A DNA stretch of 50,537 bases from a virus. Both the position numbers and the translations under genes were made by a program. Below the pieces are notes generated by a model that was not told where the DNA came from, made no database searches, and was given only the letters and a program-made list of their open reading frames with translations. Numbering within the stretch: position 1 is the first letter of the stretch; every line of letters begins with the position of its first letter. Location: IMG/VR virus record IMGVR_UViG_3300017971_000360, positions 1-50,537 of that record, one strand, 5' to 3'. Below, piece after piece: positions 32,626-41,449 of this stretch.

Positions 32626-33179
32626 TATGCAACCCTCCATGCTTTAATTCGACATCTGCGAATCTTTGCATCACATCCAGAATCACTTGACCTAAATGAA
32701 ATATCTATTCGGTGGGCTGCCGCCGTGAGTGTTAGTTTCTTGAAGCCAGATGTCATTTGATATTCGTTTGAATTCTCTGGTTCGTGAGAATCATAATTTA
32801 GCTCTGTTCCAGCCTGTGGTGTGCCGCCATTGTCAAGCTCAACGATTGCATTTATTTCCTCAGATGTGTCATCGGTTGTCCTCTCGTAAGTATATTCAAC
32901 AATGTAATCGCCAGCCTCTGGTGGAGTCCACTGTAATGATGCTCCTGTCTTCAACACATAAGATGTCGTGCCATTGATTTGTTCCCCCTCACTTTCAACA
33001 TACTGAAAGTCACAACCGAAGATGGATGTTTCCTCTATCCAAGCTGTGTTTGCAGCATTTCTGAAATAAAGCTTGTTCTGGTCAGTTCTGTGGAATCCCT
33101 GGCATGCTATTGGACTTGCTGGAAAAGATGTGCCTTTCCCATAGACAACCGTCTTGTCTTCTTCTACATTCGTCACCAT
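32625..33179 (-). CDS. Virion beta-sandwich protein (184 aa)
   Basis: ATG 33179 with GGTGTTATAGA upstream, overlapping the end of the fibre gene. Beta-rich, with a T-x-x-D-Y-x-V-E-Y segment and a C-terminal strand set ending in RRCRIKAWRV. Similar in look to tumour-necrosis-factor-like or jelly-roll fibre heads. Assignment weak. Confidence 0.55.
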   Translation of the reverse strand: MVTNVEEDKTVVYGKGTSFPASPIACQGFHRTDQNKLYFRNAANTAWIEETSIFGCDFQYVESEGEQINGTTSYVLKTGASLQWTPPEAGDYIVEYTYERTTDDTSEEINAIVELDNGGTPQAGTELNYDSHEPENSNEYQMTSGFKKLTLTAAAHRIDISFRSSDSGCDAKIRRCRIKAWRVA

Positions 33180-35596
33180 TCTATAACACCCCCTGATGTT
33201 CTTGCACTTCCCCCACCGGTTTTCTTAACCTGTAAATGCCACAGTGCTTGTCCCGTAGGAAGGTTTGATAGAGTTCCGAGGTCGATTATCTGCTCTGCGG
33301 TGTTTGTTTTGCCAGTGGTTTCACATATGACGGCATCGCCGTTTGTCTTATCGATTATTCTTAAATCGTAGCTTGTGCCACCGCCAGCCATGAAAGCATT
33401 TACATATATTTTTGATGGAGTGCCCATCTTTGTTGTTCCCTGGAATGTGATTGAAAGGTGCTTTACATACGCAGAATCTGAAGACTGTAGTTCGTCACCA
33501 CCGAATCCCTGAGTCTTCTGTCCTTGCAATCCAGAGTAATTCGCAAGTTTATCTGGTGTTATGAACTTTGTATCATCACTTCCAGCATCTGTCTCAGCCT
33601 GCGTGGCTATCTCTGCAATTCCGAGGGCTGATTCTGTGGCCTGTACGGGCCTGTCGTGATTGAGCGGATTTGAATCGCCTTTGACCCCCATTGCTGTAAC
33701 GGCCTCACCATCTGTGTATTTGGCGTGGTGTGCGGCAGCTATTGCTGCATGAGTTGATATGGCAGTGTTTCTGGCTCCTTGTGTATCTGCATCTGTGTCT
33801 GCTGCTGGATCGTCAACATTCGTAATCTTGTTGCCATCCATGTCCATACCAGATAGTTGGAAAGCCTTTCCGCTTCCATCACGAACAGTTCCCTGGACAT
33901 CACTGAATCCAGAAAGGTCAGAAAATACAGAACCACTTAGTTCAGTGTCTCTGAATCTCGCAGTCGTGACAGAGGGCGCTCCGGTTCCGGCGTTGTCTGT
34001 CCAATCATCGACATAGCACTCTTCACAGGTAACATCAGCCACAGTGCAAGTAGCACTCTCCTTGAGAACATCGACATTAACATTATCAAGTACAAGGTAT
34101 ACATTATCTCCATATTCTATTTGAGAGAAATTCGCAGAACTGTAAATACCTTCGTGAGCTCGGATAGAAACCAGGGCATTGTCTGGAACAGTTGCCGTGT
34201 ATGTCGGGAAATTCGTTGCATCGACATCTATCTGTATCATGCCGAAACCAAGAGCCACACCAACGGTAATCGCCTTGTTGACTGTCAGGAACGGCTCAAA
34301 TATAGAGCCATCGTGGAGTGTGTCACTACCTCTAAGGTCAGACACATATATAATTGGGAATTGTGAACTGAATGGTGGTGTGAAAGCATCGACATATGCC
34401 TTTGTAGCTGCATCTTGTGGATTTGTCGGGTCTGCCATATCTGTAATCTGGCTACTATTCATCACAACTGGCTGGAAGAAATTGTATTCTTCGACTCCAC
34501 TTTTCAGATCGAGATATGTTCCAAAAAATGAGTTCATGTTCTTGATGTCGGTCAAACCAGCAGCAACACCAATTGCATTTGAAAAGACTCCATCGAGATT
34601 TGAGGCAGCACCAGTTCCAGCATTGTCTCTTATTTTACTAATATAAGATTCTTCTCCATAGATGGTGCCACTAGAGATTCCAGATTCCTCATATATCTCA
34701 ACGAAGACATTATCGTGATTTACAACAGCCCCATCTCCGACATAAATTTTCACTATGCAAAGCTGGGTCAAAAGTGGCTCATTTCCGTATACAGAAACCT
34801 TCTCACCAGCAGGAACATTTATGGTATATGTTGTGGCACTCCGAGTGTCCATATGAAGTATTATTACCCCGTCTCCATTTGAAACTCCAAGAGCTATGGC
34901 ATCATTTGGGTCCTCAAATGGATTGAATATTGAACCGTCCTCGTCTGAGTTTCCACCACGATCATCAGAAACATAGTATCCAATGGCTTGTCTCGGTTCT
35001 CGAATTCTGTGATATGGAACAGCATCATTATCATTCGTGCAGTCTGCAAGATTAATGGCCTTGTTGCTATTGAGGTCAAAATCTGTATCAATCGTGTGCG
35101 CTGCAACAGACCAATTTCTATTCAGAAGTGTTGCATGGTTTAGCATAGAGCTGAAATCGCCCCATGTTGTCCCATTGAAAATCCATGCCTTGTTTGGTTC
35201 CACACCGTCTTCAATAACGGCCCAACCGTCTTCAGGAGTCTGAATGTCCCATTGGGATGTTCCAGAGTTCCATCGGCAAATGTCATTTGCAGTAACGGCC
35301 TGTGTTGTTGATGGAATGGTCCCTGTTTCGGTGGAGATGTAACTATCACCATCTGATGGGCTACCGGGCTCATTCGTCACCATAGCACGGAACTCTATGA
35401 TGTTATCTTGCCAGTGCATACCTGCTTGCACGGAAGCTATCTCATCATCGACATATTGCTTGTCTGCCAACGGATTTGATGCTGATATGGAATTGGGCGT
35501 ATTGGCAAGCGCATCATATCCATCACCCGAATGAGCTGTAGCATCTAACAGGTCATGCCTTTTAGCATGAAAGTGTCCATCACCACCAGCACCCAT
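33173..35596 (-). CDS. Tail fibre protein with duplicated module (807 aa)
   Basis: ATG 35596 is chosen for GGAGTGATTTG in front. Fibre-type motifs include NPLADKQYVDD, DPTNPQDAATKAYVD and GIAEIATQAETDAGSDDTKF. A roughly 130-residue unit starting YYVSDDRGG...DGSIFNPF recurs as IYVSDLRGS...DGSIFEPF, clearly an internal duplication. These are host-contact structures. Overlaps the next gene by seven bases. Confidence 0.8.
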   Translation of the reverse strand: MGAGGDGHFHAKRHDLLDATAHSGDGYDALANTPNSISASNPLADKQYVDDEIASVQAGMHWQDNIIEFRAMVTNEPGSPSDGDSYISTETGTIPSTTQAVTANDICRWNSGTSQWDIQTPEDGWAVIEDGVEPNKAWIFNGTTWGDFSSMLNHATLLNRNWSVAAHTIDTDFDLNSNKAINLADCTNDNDAVPYHRIREPRQAIGYYVSDDRGGNSDEDGSIFNPFEDPNDAIALGVSNGDGVIILHMDTRSATTYTINVPAGEKVSVYGNEPLLTQLCIVKIYVGDGAVVNHDNVFVEIYEESGISSGTIYGEESYISKIRDNAGTGAASNLDGVFSNAIGVAAGLTDIKNMNSFFGTYLDLKSGVEEYNFFQPVVMNSSQITDMADPTNPQDAATKAYVDAFTPPFSSQFPIIYVSDLRGSDTLHDGSIFEPFLTVNKAITVGVALGFGMIQIDVDATNFPTYTATVPDNALVSIRAHEGIYSSANFSQIEYGDNVYLVLDNVNVDVLKESATCTVADVTCEECYVDDWTDNAGTGAPSVTTARFRDTELSGSVFSDLSGFSDVQGTVRDGSGKAFQLSGMDMDGNKITNVDDPAADTDADTQGARNTAISTHAAIAAAHHAKYTDGEAVTAMGVKGDSNPLNHDRPVQATESALGIAEIATQAETDAGSDDTKFITPDKLANYSGLQGQKTQGFGGDELQSSDSAYVKHLSITFQGTTKMGTPSKIYVNAFMAGGGTSYDLRIIDKTNGDAVICETTGKTNTAEQIIDLGTLSNLPTGQALWHLQVKKTGGGSARTSGGVIEW

Positions 35597-35600
35597 CAAA

Positions 35601-36185
35601 TCACTCCCTGTAGAAACTGAATGAGACACCATCATCATCGCTAACGGCATCTATCCAGTGGGTGTTCAAATCGAGGCGGCTGAATTGATCTGCAGAAATT
35701 ACAGTTGTTTCGCCAGGAGTAAGTTCTTCTCCCTTCCCATCTTCAACATTCGATCCACCTACCCATATGCTGTCTGAATTTCCAGATAGTGCTTGGACCC
35801 GTATTTTTCTGCATAGAATGTCAAGTATGATATTGCCATCAACAGTTCCATCTGGTACATCCTCTGAGACTTCAATCAGAGTTGAACCACCAGATTCCTC
35901 AACAGAAACAACGGTGTAATCACCATCATTTCCAGTGCTACCCACGACTGTTATTATGTCATTTTCGTCTATGTAGTCTGTGTAATCACCAGAAATAGTG
36001 AATACCTTTGTAGTGTCGTTGACATCTGTGATGGCTAATGGCAGAAGTCTCTCTGCAGTTCCAGCAGAAGCAACAGTCTTGCTTCCACTGACAGGTGAGA
36101 TTTTGCGTGGGTTTGCCATCCTGACCAGAGCCTTCTGATCTATCGGGTATTTCTTTGTGGTTGTCGCAGGAGACTTCTCTGCCAT
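35601..36185 (-). CDS. Virion protein with STGNDG beta module (194 aa)
   Basis: ATG 36185 has GGTGAGTAAG upstream. After a basic N-terminus it carries FTISGDYTDYI...GSTGNDGDYTVVS...PDGTVDGNI (about 63-125), nearly the same module as in the distal tail protein at 21440. The C-terminal part is a beta domain. Likely a capsid-surface or fibre-linked protein. Confidence 0.6.
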   Translation of the reverse strand: MAEKSPATTTKKYPIDQKALVRMANPRKISPVSGSKTVASAGTAERLLPLAITDVNDTTKVFTISGDYTDYIDENDIITVVGSTGNDGDYTVVSVEESGGSTLIEVSEDVPDGTVDGNIILDILCRKIRVQALSGNSDSIWVGGSNVEDGKGEELTPGETTVISADQFSRLDLNTHWIDAVSDDDGVSFSFYRE

Positions 36186-36186
36186 C

Positions 36187-36789
36187 TTACTCACCTGCCT
36201 TCTTTGCGAGTGCCTCAACAATGGCCTTCTTTATGGCCCCAGTCTTTGCACTCCGGTTGATGTCTATACCAGTGTACTGTTCAACCTCAAGGGCATATGC
36301 CTGCAGGTCTCCATAGTTTGTGATTTTGGACAAGTCCTTGACCACGAATTCTGGCGTTTCATCATCTTTCTTTTCTTCCTCGTCAGAGCCTTCACCAGTC
36401 TGTTCATCTGCATCAATCAGCTTTTCAACATAATCTGTCACATCGGTCGTTTCACCAGCAGTTTCATTATCTTTTTCTGGTTCAGGCGGTTGTTCTGGAA
36501 CTGGATCAGGATCTGGGCTGTCACCTGTTTGGTCCTCTGGTTCTGGCTCTTTCTCGGACTCGAGCATTTCGATAAACTCATTCTCAATCGATTCTGTGAG
36601 ATTAACGACCTTACGGAGCTGTGGGAGGGTTGTAATCTCGACCAGCTCAAAGTTCTTGGTGTTCAGGCCATCTATAAAGACCCTCGACCTCTCTATCTCC
36701 TCTGTGACAAAGAACAAGTTACCCTTGTACATCTTCAAATCGAGTTTGCTGTCCTCGAAACTTGCGTAATTGCATCTTGCGAACTTCAT
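36187..36789 (-). CDS. Hypothetical protein with acidic proline-rich linker (200 aa)
   Basis: GGAGATGAAAAA precedes ATG 36789. The first 80 residues look globular (beta), residues about 80-150 are E, D, P and T rich, and the C-terminal 45 residues form a small helical SAP-like domain (YTGIDINRSAKTGAIKKA). It follows the major capsid gene. Might be a head or neck protein; not recognised. Confidence 0.6.
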   Translation of the reverse strand: MKFARCNYASFEDSKLDLKMYKGNLFFVTEEIERSRVFIDGLNTKNFELVEITTLPQLRKVVNLTESIENEFIEMLESEKEPEPEDQTGDSPDPDPVPEQPPEPEKDNETAGETTDVTDYVEKLIDADEQTGEGSDEEEKKDDETPEFVVKDLSKITNYGDLQAYALEVEQYTGIDINRSAKTGAIKKAIVEALAKKAGE

Positions 36790-36834
36790 TTTTTCATCTC
36801 CTTTCTTGATTTGGGGTCCCGAATTTGGGCTTTA

Positions 36835-36875
36835 ATAAAAAGGAAAAGTAGGGCGGATGATTAATCATCCAGCCC
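36835..36875 (-). terminator. Terminator-like hairpin after major capsid gene
   Basis: On the minus strand GGGC, a bulged T and the 16-bp perfect palindrome GGATGATTAATCATCC (36855-36870) then GCCC form a stem of about 12 pairs. It overlaps the capsid stop codon and is followed by T-rich TACTTTTCCTTTTTATT. It probably ends many transcripts so that capsid protein is made in excess over the fibre genes. Confidence 0.65.
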
Positions 36876-37733
36876 TGTTATGACACAGGTGGCCTTTGCA
36901 TCAACTTCGTCGATGGCGGCCTCCTTCCACTCATATCCGTAATAGAAGTCCTTGAGTGGATTCCTCTCAGACCCCTGACGGTCAGTTGTTGTGAAAGGGA
37001 TGGTCTCGTGATTGACACCCATCCTGCCTCTGACTGAAACATACACCTTGTTGTCCTCGATGTATGAGTTCAGACTGTCCTCGAACACCACGAGCTCAAG
37101 ACCATTCGGGGTCAGTATCCTCTGGAGTTCACCCTGCTCGAGCAGAGATTTTCCTAGGAACTGGAATTCACGGAATTCCTTGAATGATATCAGGTTCTCG
37201 TACTGTGACTGATTCATCACAGCAATATCGGCCCGGAGACCGCTTGCTGCCCTGATCTTGCCTCGTGCTCTCTCCAAGTCCTTGAATGGATCGCCAGCTG
37301 TTGTGTCGGTCCAATCTGACCCGTCGAAAGTGCTTGCCCCTGAGATGTCCTTGATGGCGGTAAGAACCTTTTTCTCGTAATGTAGCCGCATCTCTCTTGA
37401 CATTCTGTCCATGTGATAAGACAAGAGATTGATTCTGCTCCACCATTTCTCCTCTGGGCCTAGTTCGAAGTAAGCTCCGAAACCCTTGACAACGCCGGCC
37501 TCTGTCTTGAACTGACCTGTGATCTTGTTGAAACCACCTGTTCCGGTAATCTCACCAACATCACCAACGATGTCCTTCTCGAAGATGTCCCTGTATTCTG
37601 GGAGTGGTTCGGGTATTGTCCTGAACAACTCTTGAGCCATTGCATCCCTCTTGTAAAGGATTTTCAGCATGGCGTGGATGTTGTCTGGTATCAAAGCCGG
37701 GTGGTTGTATCCTCTTACTGGTATTGTAGCCAT
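36861..37733 (-). CDS. Major capsid protein (HK97 fold)
   Basis: 290 residues. Located after decoration and protease/scaffold genes with GGTGAGATA in front. The central region with a long helix (KKVLTAIKDISGAS...) and VMNQSQYENLISFKEF, then NGLELVVFED and late beta strands, agrees with HK97-type capsid proteins. Followed by a terminator-like hairpin. Confidence 0.8.
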   Translation of the reverse strand: MATIPVRGYNHPALIPDNIHAMLKILYKRDAMAQELFRTIPEPLPEYRDIFEKDIVGDVGEITGTGGFNKITGQFKTEAGVVKGFGAYFELGPEEKWWSRINLLSYHMDRMSREMRLHYEKKVLTAIKDISGASTFDGSDWTDTTAGDPFKDLERARGKIRAASGLRADIAVMNQSQYENLISFKEFREFQFLGKSLLEQGELQRILTPNGLELVVFEDSLNSYIEDNKVYVSVRGRMGVNHETIPFTTTDRQGSERNPLKDFYYGYEWKEAAIDEVDAKATCVITGLDD

Positions 37734-37741
37734 TATCTCAC

Positions 37742-38179
37742 CTACCTCTCAAAGATTTCGATGTCTTCATCTGCATCTGCACCGTGCCATGCCTGACCGA
37801 TAATCTCAGCGACATTGTGAGTTGCGAATTCCCAACCCACGACACGGCCATTGACTGACCCAGCGCCCTGTTGCCAACGGACAAACTCACCAGCACCTAT
37901 AGTGCCGTTTGCCGTCCTCTTGACAAGACGCCTGTATGGTGTCTGAATGCGAATGACTCCATCTTGGCCGTTGACAAAGGGAACATCGGCATAGCCGAGA
38001 TATTTCCTGACAATGGCCTCGGTGGCTCCAGCACCAGCGGGAATCTGCTTGACGAGTCTATCGCCAGAGATGTACATGGCGGTGCCGACGGTGGTGACGT
38101 CCTCATCATCAACCGGAGCGTCAAAAAGACCATCCGGGAAACGCTTGACGACAATCGGTACTTGTGAATCATCAGCCAT
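37742..38179 (-). CDS. Capsid decoration protein (DUF2190-like)
   Basis: 145 residues with GGTGATGTAA before ATG 38179. Beta-rich with IRIQTPYRRLVKRTANGTIGAGEFVRW, the layout of DUF2190-type decoration proteins that lie directly before the major capsid gene. Likely caps the capsid surface. Confidence 0.65.
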   Translation of the reverse strand: MADDSQVPIVVKRFPDGLFDAPVDDEDVTTVGTAMYISGDRLVKQIPAGAGATEAIVRKYLGYADVPFVNGQDGVIRIQTPYRRLVKRTANGTIGAGEFVRWQQGAGSVNGRVVGWEFATHNVAEIIGQAWHGADADEDIEIFER

Positions 38180-38184
38180 TTACA

Positions 38185-39594
38185 TCACCCCTTTAGGAGC
38201 CACGGCATTTCTGTTTCCAGAATTTTCTGAGCCATCTCTTGAGTGCCGTTCTCAAGTCCGTGATAAACGGATAGATCGTGTGGCTTTCCACCAGGTCCAA
38301 CCGGACCGCCCAGGGCGTGTTCGGGAGCTTTATCCCTCAAGGCAATCGCCACTGCCTCTTTCGTAAGCGTAATCGAGTTGGCAATCTCTGTGTTGCTCAG
38401 GCCTTCGAAACGCTTTTCATCCAACCCAAGTTCAACCCCCTGCTTGATGAGGTCAGCTCTCTCTGCTGACTCCTGCCTCTTGAGATTATCATCAAGAGAC
38501 TGTTTCAAGGCATCGAACTCCTCTCGTGATACCGGGGCTTCCGGCTCAGGTGTAGGAGTCTCTGGCGGGGTTGACAGGGTATGTTCCTGTTCCTCTGCCC
38601 CCTCATTTTCGGGGGTTGTCTGTGGTTCATCGCTCATCTCTAATTCCTCCTTTGGAATTGCTTTGTCGAGAGAGAGTTTAAACGCTCCAAGTGTCTGCTC
38701 CAACCTTCTTGCGTTGGTCTTTGCTGGCACTGGGGTAGAGCTGGCTTCTCTCAAGACTGGGTTGACGACTTCAAATCGTCCTTCATCTTCATTTAGGGTT
38801 ATTCTGGTTTGCCAGCCACCAGAAATGAAATTGAGTAGTTCTTGCTCAAACAAGATCTGGGCTTGCTGCTGAACCTCAGTTCTCTTGTAGTGCTTTGATG
38901 TTATAATGGCCTTGACCTGAGACCCGTCCTTGCTGTATACAAGTTCCATGCCTGTTACGGGGCCAAGCTGATCAAGTGTCCTCCATGAATGGTCGAGACC
39001 ATGCGACACTGTGTAGTCCTTTGCAATGAATTCGTTGTACTGGTGTTCAATCGCCTCGATTGGCCAATACACGCAATTGTAAGCATTGTTGTCGATGAGT
39101 TCGAATTTGCGGATGGAATATTCACCACCTTCATCCACACCGTCTTCGACATGTTCAACAGTGATCTCACGATCGAATGCCAAGAGAATCTCGTTAGAAA
39201 GTAACTTGCCGTTCTCCCGACTGAATGTGATTTCGATTTCGCCATTACCTTCCATTATTTCACTGGCTTCAAATTGAATGATATCGTCGAAGTCCAAGAA
39301 ACCCCCATCTATTTCGTTCTCGATGAGGCTGTCTACATTTGATTTCTCTTTCTTCTGCTTGGAGGCTGGTTCAAACAGTATCCCACCGTGGCTTTTGCAA
39401 CGACTCTTGGCATCATTGGCAGACCAATGTTTCGTCCGATACCGATAGGCCTGAATCTTGCTCTTTCCTTCCTTTATCCCAAAGATGACGTCCACTGGTT
39501 TCTTGTTTTCTTTGTGGTGGTTATTGACCCTCCGGAAACGGTCAAATTCTTTTGGGCTCACCATTCTACATGAGTGCTCGTTTGGGAAAGGCAT
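38185..39594 (-). CDS. Capsid maturation protease fused to scaffold (469 aa)
   Basis: Position between portal and capsid genes, an N-terminal domain (about 30-90: VIFGIKEGKSKIQAYRYR, HWSANDAKSRCKSHGG), a central protease-like region with SHGLDHS and a strand set (about 120-260), then a glutamate-rich linker and a coiled coil (about 370-400) that would act as scaffold. The catalytic residues cannot be fixed by eye. Starts overlapping the small gene before it. Confidence 0.65.
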   Translation of the reverse strand: MPFPNEHSCRMVSPKEFDRFRRVNNHHKENKKPVDVIFGIKEGKSKIQAYRYRTKHWSANDAKSRCKSHGGILFEPASKQKKEKSNVDSLIENEIDGGFLDFDDIIQFEASEIMEGNGEIEITFSRENGKLLSNEILLAFDREITVEHVEDGVDEGGEYSIRKFELIDNNAYNCVYWPIEAIEHQYNEFIAKDYTVSHGLDHSWRTLDQLGPVTGMELVYSKDGSQVKAIITSKHYKRTEVQQQAQILFEQELLNFISGGWQTRITLNEDEGRFEVVNPVLREASSTPVPAKTNARRLEQTLGAFKLSLDKAIPKEELEMSDEPQTTPENEGAEEQEHTLSTPPETPTPEPEAPVSREEFDALKQSLDDNLKRQESAERADLIKQGVELGLDEKRFEGLSNTEIANSITLTKEAVAIALRDKAPEHALGGPVGPGGKPHDLSVYHGLENGTQEMAQKILETEMPWLLKG

Positions 39595-39707
39595 TATAAT
39601 TCCACCACTACGGTATCGCCACTTTTAGCAGCGTTCTCCAAGTCCTTTTTGGACCCGACTTTCCTTGATGACCTCTTACCGAGGCAGTCATCACCTTTCA
39701 ATACCAT
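39594..39707 (-). CDS. Small basic protein between portal and protease (37 aa)
   Basis: ATG at 39707 inside the end of the portal gene and TAA at 39594-39596 overlapping the next start. The 37 residues are basic with a GDTVVVEL strand at the end. Its tight overlap on both sides supports it. Unknown; possibly a small head factor. Confidence 0.55.
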   Translation of the reverse strand: MVLKGDDCLGKRSSRKVGSKKDLENAAKSGDTVVVEL

Positions 39708-41124
39708 TTGTATCAACTCCGATTGAGGGTTTTATGGCCTCCCTCATGGCCATCGCAGAAGCCTCACTCTGACCACCTGCCAAGAGAGACATGTCTTCGT
39801 TGTCCTCCTCTGGCAAGCGTGTCCCTCTCTCCTCTGCAACCTGATGTCGACTCTTTACGAACATTCTGACGAGCATATCATCAACAATGGCGTAGTCGAC
39901 TGGATCGTAAATTGTGACGTCCGGCAAGATAATCTGTGGAATTTCATCGATTTTAGCCCCTGGTCTGAATTGTTTCACATAAGGTAGCCACAGTTGCCTC
40001 CGGAAACGCCGACTGTCCCTAGACCGGGTGGAATTCAAGAATGCGTTGTAAACGAATGTCTGATTGTTGATTGTGGCCTTGTTTGTCGACTCCCCGAGCC
40101 AAAAAGATGCTGGTATTCTTGTCAATATACGGATAGCTCTCAAGACATCATCACGATAATGGAGTGTGAAATTGTCAAGAACCTTCCCCTCGCTACCAAC
40201 CAGCTTTACATCCGTTGGGTCATCTGGGCCACTCTTACCAAGAACAATTATTGAACCAAAGTTTCTCTGCTTGTTTACAGATTCGATTGTCTCATCTATT
40301 TTGGCCTGTGCTTGGTCATCATCCAAATTCTCAACATTGACATACATGTATTCTTTTGTGGCCGCCTCTTTCTTAACAATCTTGGAGAAATCAACCATCA
40401 TGTCGAGCTTTGTTTCAACCAAGAGTTTGGCTACCTGACCGATGCCTACGCCGAATTTCTGATAACGCTGTGCGTGTGCTTTGAAATGTGCAATTTCGTC
40501 GACTCCGCCAAGGATTTCTCCACTGACCCCCTTTTCCTTGTATTTGTCCATGTAACGCTCATCGAGATAAATTGCATTCTCCTTGTTCTCCCTTCTGAAT
40601 GACCACCACATCGGTTCGTTGTGATCCCCGAAACCCATATCTACAATTTTTCCAGGATGAACCATGTCGTAATCGACCATCATTTTGCTTCCACGAGCAT
40701 CCTCCTCATATCTCTTTTGAACAATGGCATTTCCGAACCGGAGCTCATCGAATACTATATTGCTGTAAATCTCTGCGGTGTCACGAGATTCATCAAGTTG
40801 CAAAATAAGGTCCGTAACGGCATCGTTTTCTGGCTTCCCACCAATTCTCAGGTCTTTGACTGCATCGCTTGAAATCATGGTGAGGGCTGTAAATATGTCT
40901 TGGTCCCATGTCAGTTCCACAAGTGACTTGAAATCTGGAACTTTCGTGGTATCTATTCGGAACATATAACGCCGATTGGCCTTCCTCAAAAGACTTGGCA
41001 GATCTGGAAAACCCTTCGGAACTTCATCTCCACCAAGCATCATGTCGCTTGTAAGATCAAGGAATGGACTGCGTTGACTGTTTTCAACCCGTGGTATTTC
41101 AAAATCGATGACTGCCGAACTCAT
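39691..41124 (-). CDS. Portal protein
   Basis: 477 residues. Length, position after terminase, and features such as DRDTAEIYSNIVFDELRFGNAIVQKRY, VHPGKIVDMGFGDHNEPMWW and TRIPASFWLGES (short extracts of the phage portal pattern) identify a portal. A TATA-like TTTTTAATA (41154-41162) lies 30 bases upstream of ATG 41124 with no binding site, so this transcript is probably leaderless. Confidence 0.8.
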   Translation of the reverse strand: MSSAVIDFEIPRVENSQRSPFLDLTSDMMLGGDEVPKGFPDLPSLLRKANRRYMFRIDTTKVPDFKSLVELTWDQDIFTALTMISSDAVKDLRIGGKPENDAVTDLILQLDESRDTAEIYSNIVFDELRFGNAIVQKRYEEDARGSKMMVDYDMVHPGKIVDMGFGDHNEPMWWSFRRENKENAIYLDERYMDKYKEKGVSGEILGGVDEIAHFKAHAQRYQKFGVGIGQVAKLLVETKLDMMVDFSKIVKKEAATKEYMYVNVENLDDDQAQAKIDETIESVNKQRNFGSIIVLGKSGPDDPTDVKLVGSEGKVLDNFTLHYRDDVLRAIRILTRIPASFWLGESTNKATINNQTFVYNAFLNSTRSRDSRRFRRQLWLPYVKQFRPGAKIDEIPQIILPDVTIYDPVDYAIVDDMLVRMFVKSRHQVAEERGTRLPEEDNEDMSLLAGGQSEASAMAMREAIKPSIGVDTNGIER

Positions 41125-41153
41125 CTAAACAGCATTATAATCAGGCGCATGTG

Positions 41154-41162
41154 TATTAAAAA
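41154..41162 (-). promoter_or_regulatory. TATA box of the portal/capsid/tail operon
   Basis: TTTTTAATA on the minus strand ends 30 bases before ATG 41124. No binding site is seen between, which fits a leaderless or nearly leaderless transcript for the long structural operon. Confidence 0.55.
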
Positions 41163-41184
41163 GATTGTGGCTTCAACACAACTA

Positions 41185-41207
41185 CTACTATATAATATAT
41201 ATAGTAG
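41185..41207. promoter_or_regulatory. Perfect 23-bp palindrome upstream of the portal operon
   Basis: CTACTATATA (41185-41194), centre ATA, then TATATAGTAG (41198-41207) form a perfect 10-bp inverted repeat. It lies 20 to 25 bases upstream of the TATA box. The core resembles CTATACAATATATAG of the early operators but the spacing differs, so a shared regulator is only a possibility. Confidence 0.55.
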
Positions 41208-41236
41208 TTGCAATTTCTTACAAAAAGGGCTGGCTA

Positions 41237-41449
41237 TTATTCTTCTTTTTCCCTGTAGGTTTTTGGTAACTTCGGTCTTATAGAATTCACATAACCTCTC
41301 CCTATCCGATGACTGTAACCGTTGTCTATCAGCCATTCATTGATTTGCCCATTAGTAACCTTATGATATGAGTTCTTGCCGATTCCCTTTTGTTTCGCAA
41401 TACAACGAATGGCTTTCTTGAGAATTTCCTTTTTATCAAATTTAGCCAC
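41237..41449 (-). CDS. Small putative DNA-binding protein (70 aa, GTG start)
   Basis: GTG at 41449 overlaps the terminase stop; ATG starts at 41488 or 41476 are longer alternatives. A basic protein with a helix-turn-helix-like C-terminal segment (GQINEWLIDNGYSHRIGRGYVN). Just downstream of terminase, and near the operator before the portal genes. Possibly a late regulator. Confidence 0.6.
   Translation of the reverse strand: MAKFDKKEILKKAIRCIAKQKGIGKNSYHKVTNGQINEWLIDNGYSHRIGRGYVNSIRPKLPKTYREKEE

Noticed and set aside
36157-36864. A 235-codon open frame on the plus strand
   Set aside because: Complement of the acidic-linker gene in the leftward operon. Rich in hydrophobic residues because the opposite strand codes for E, D and P. 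No start signal.
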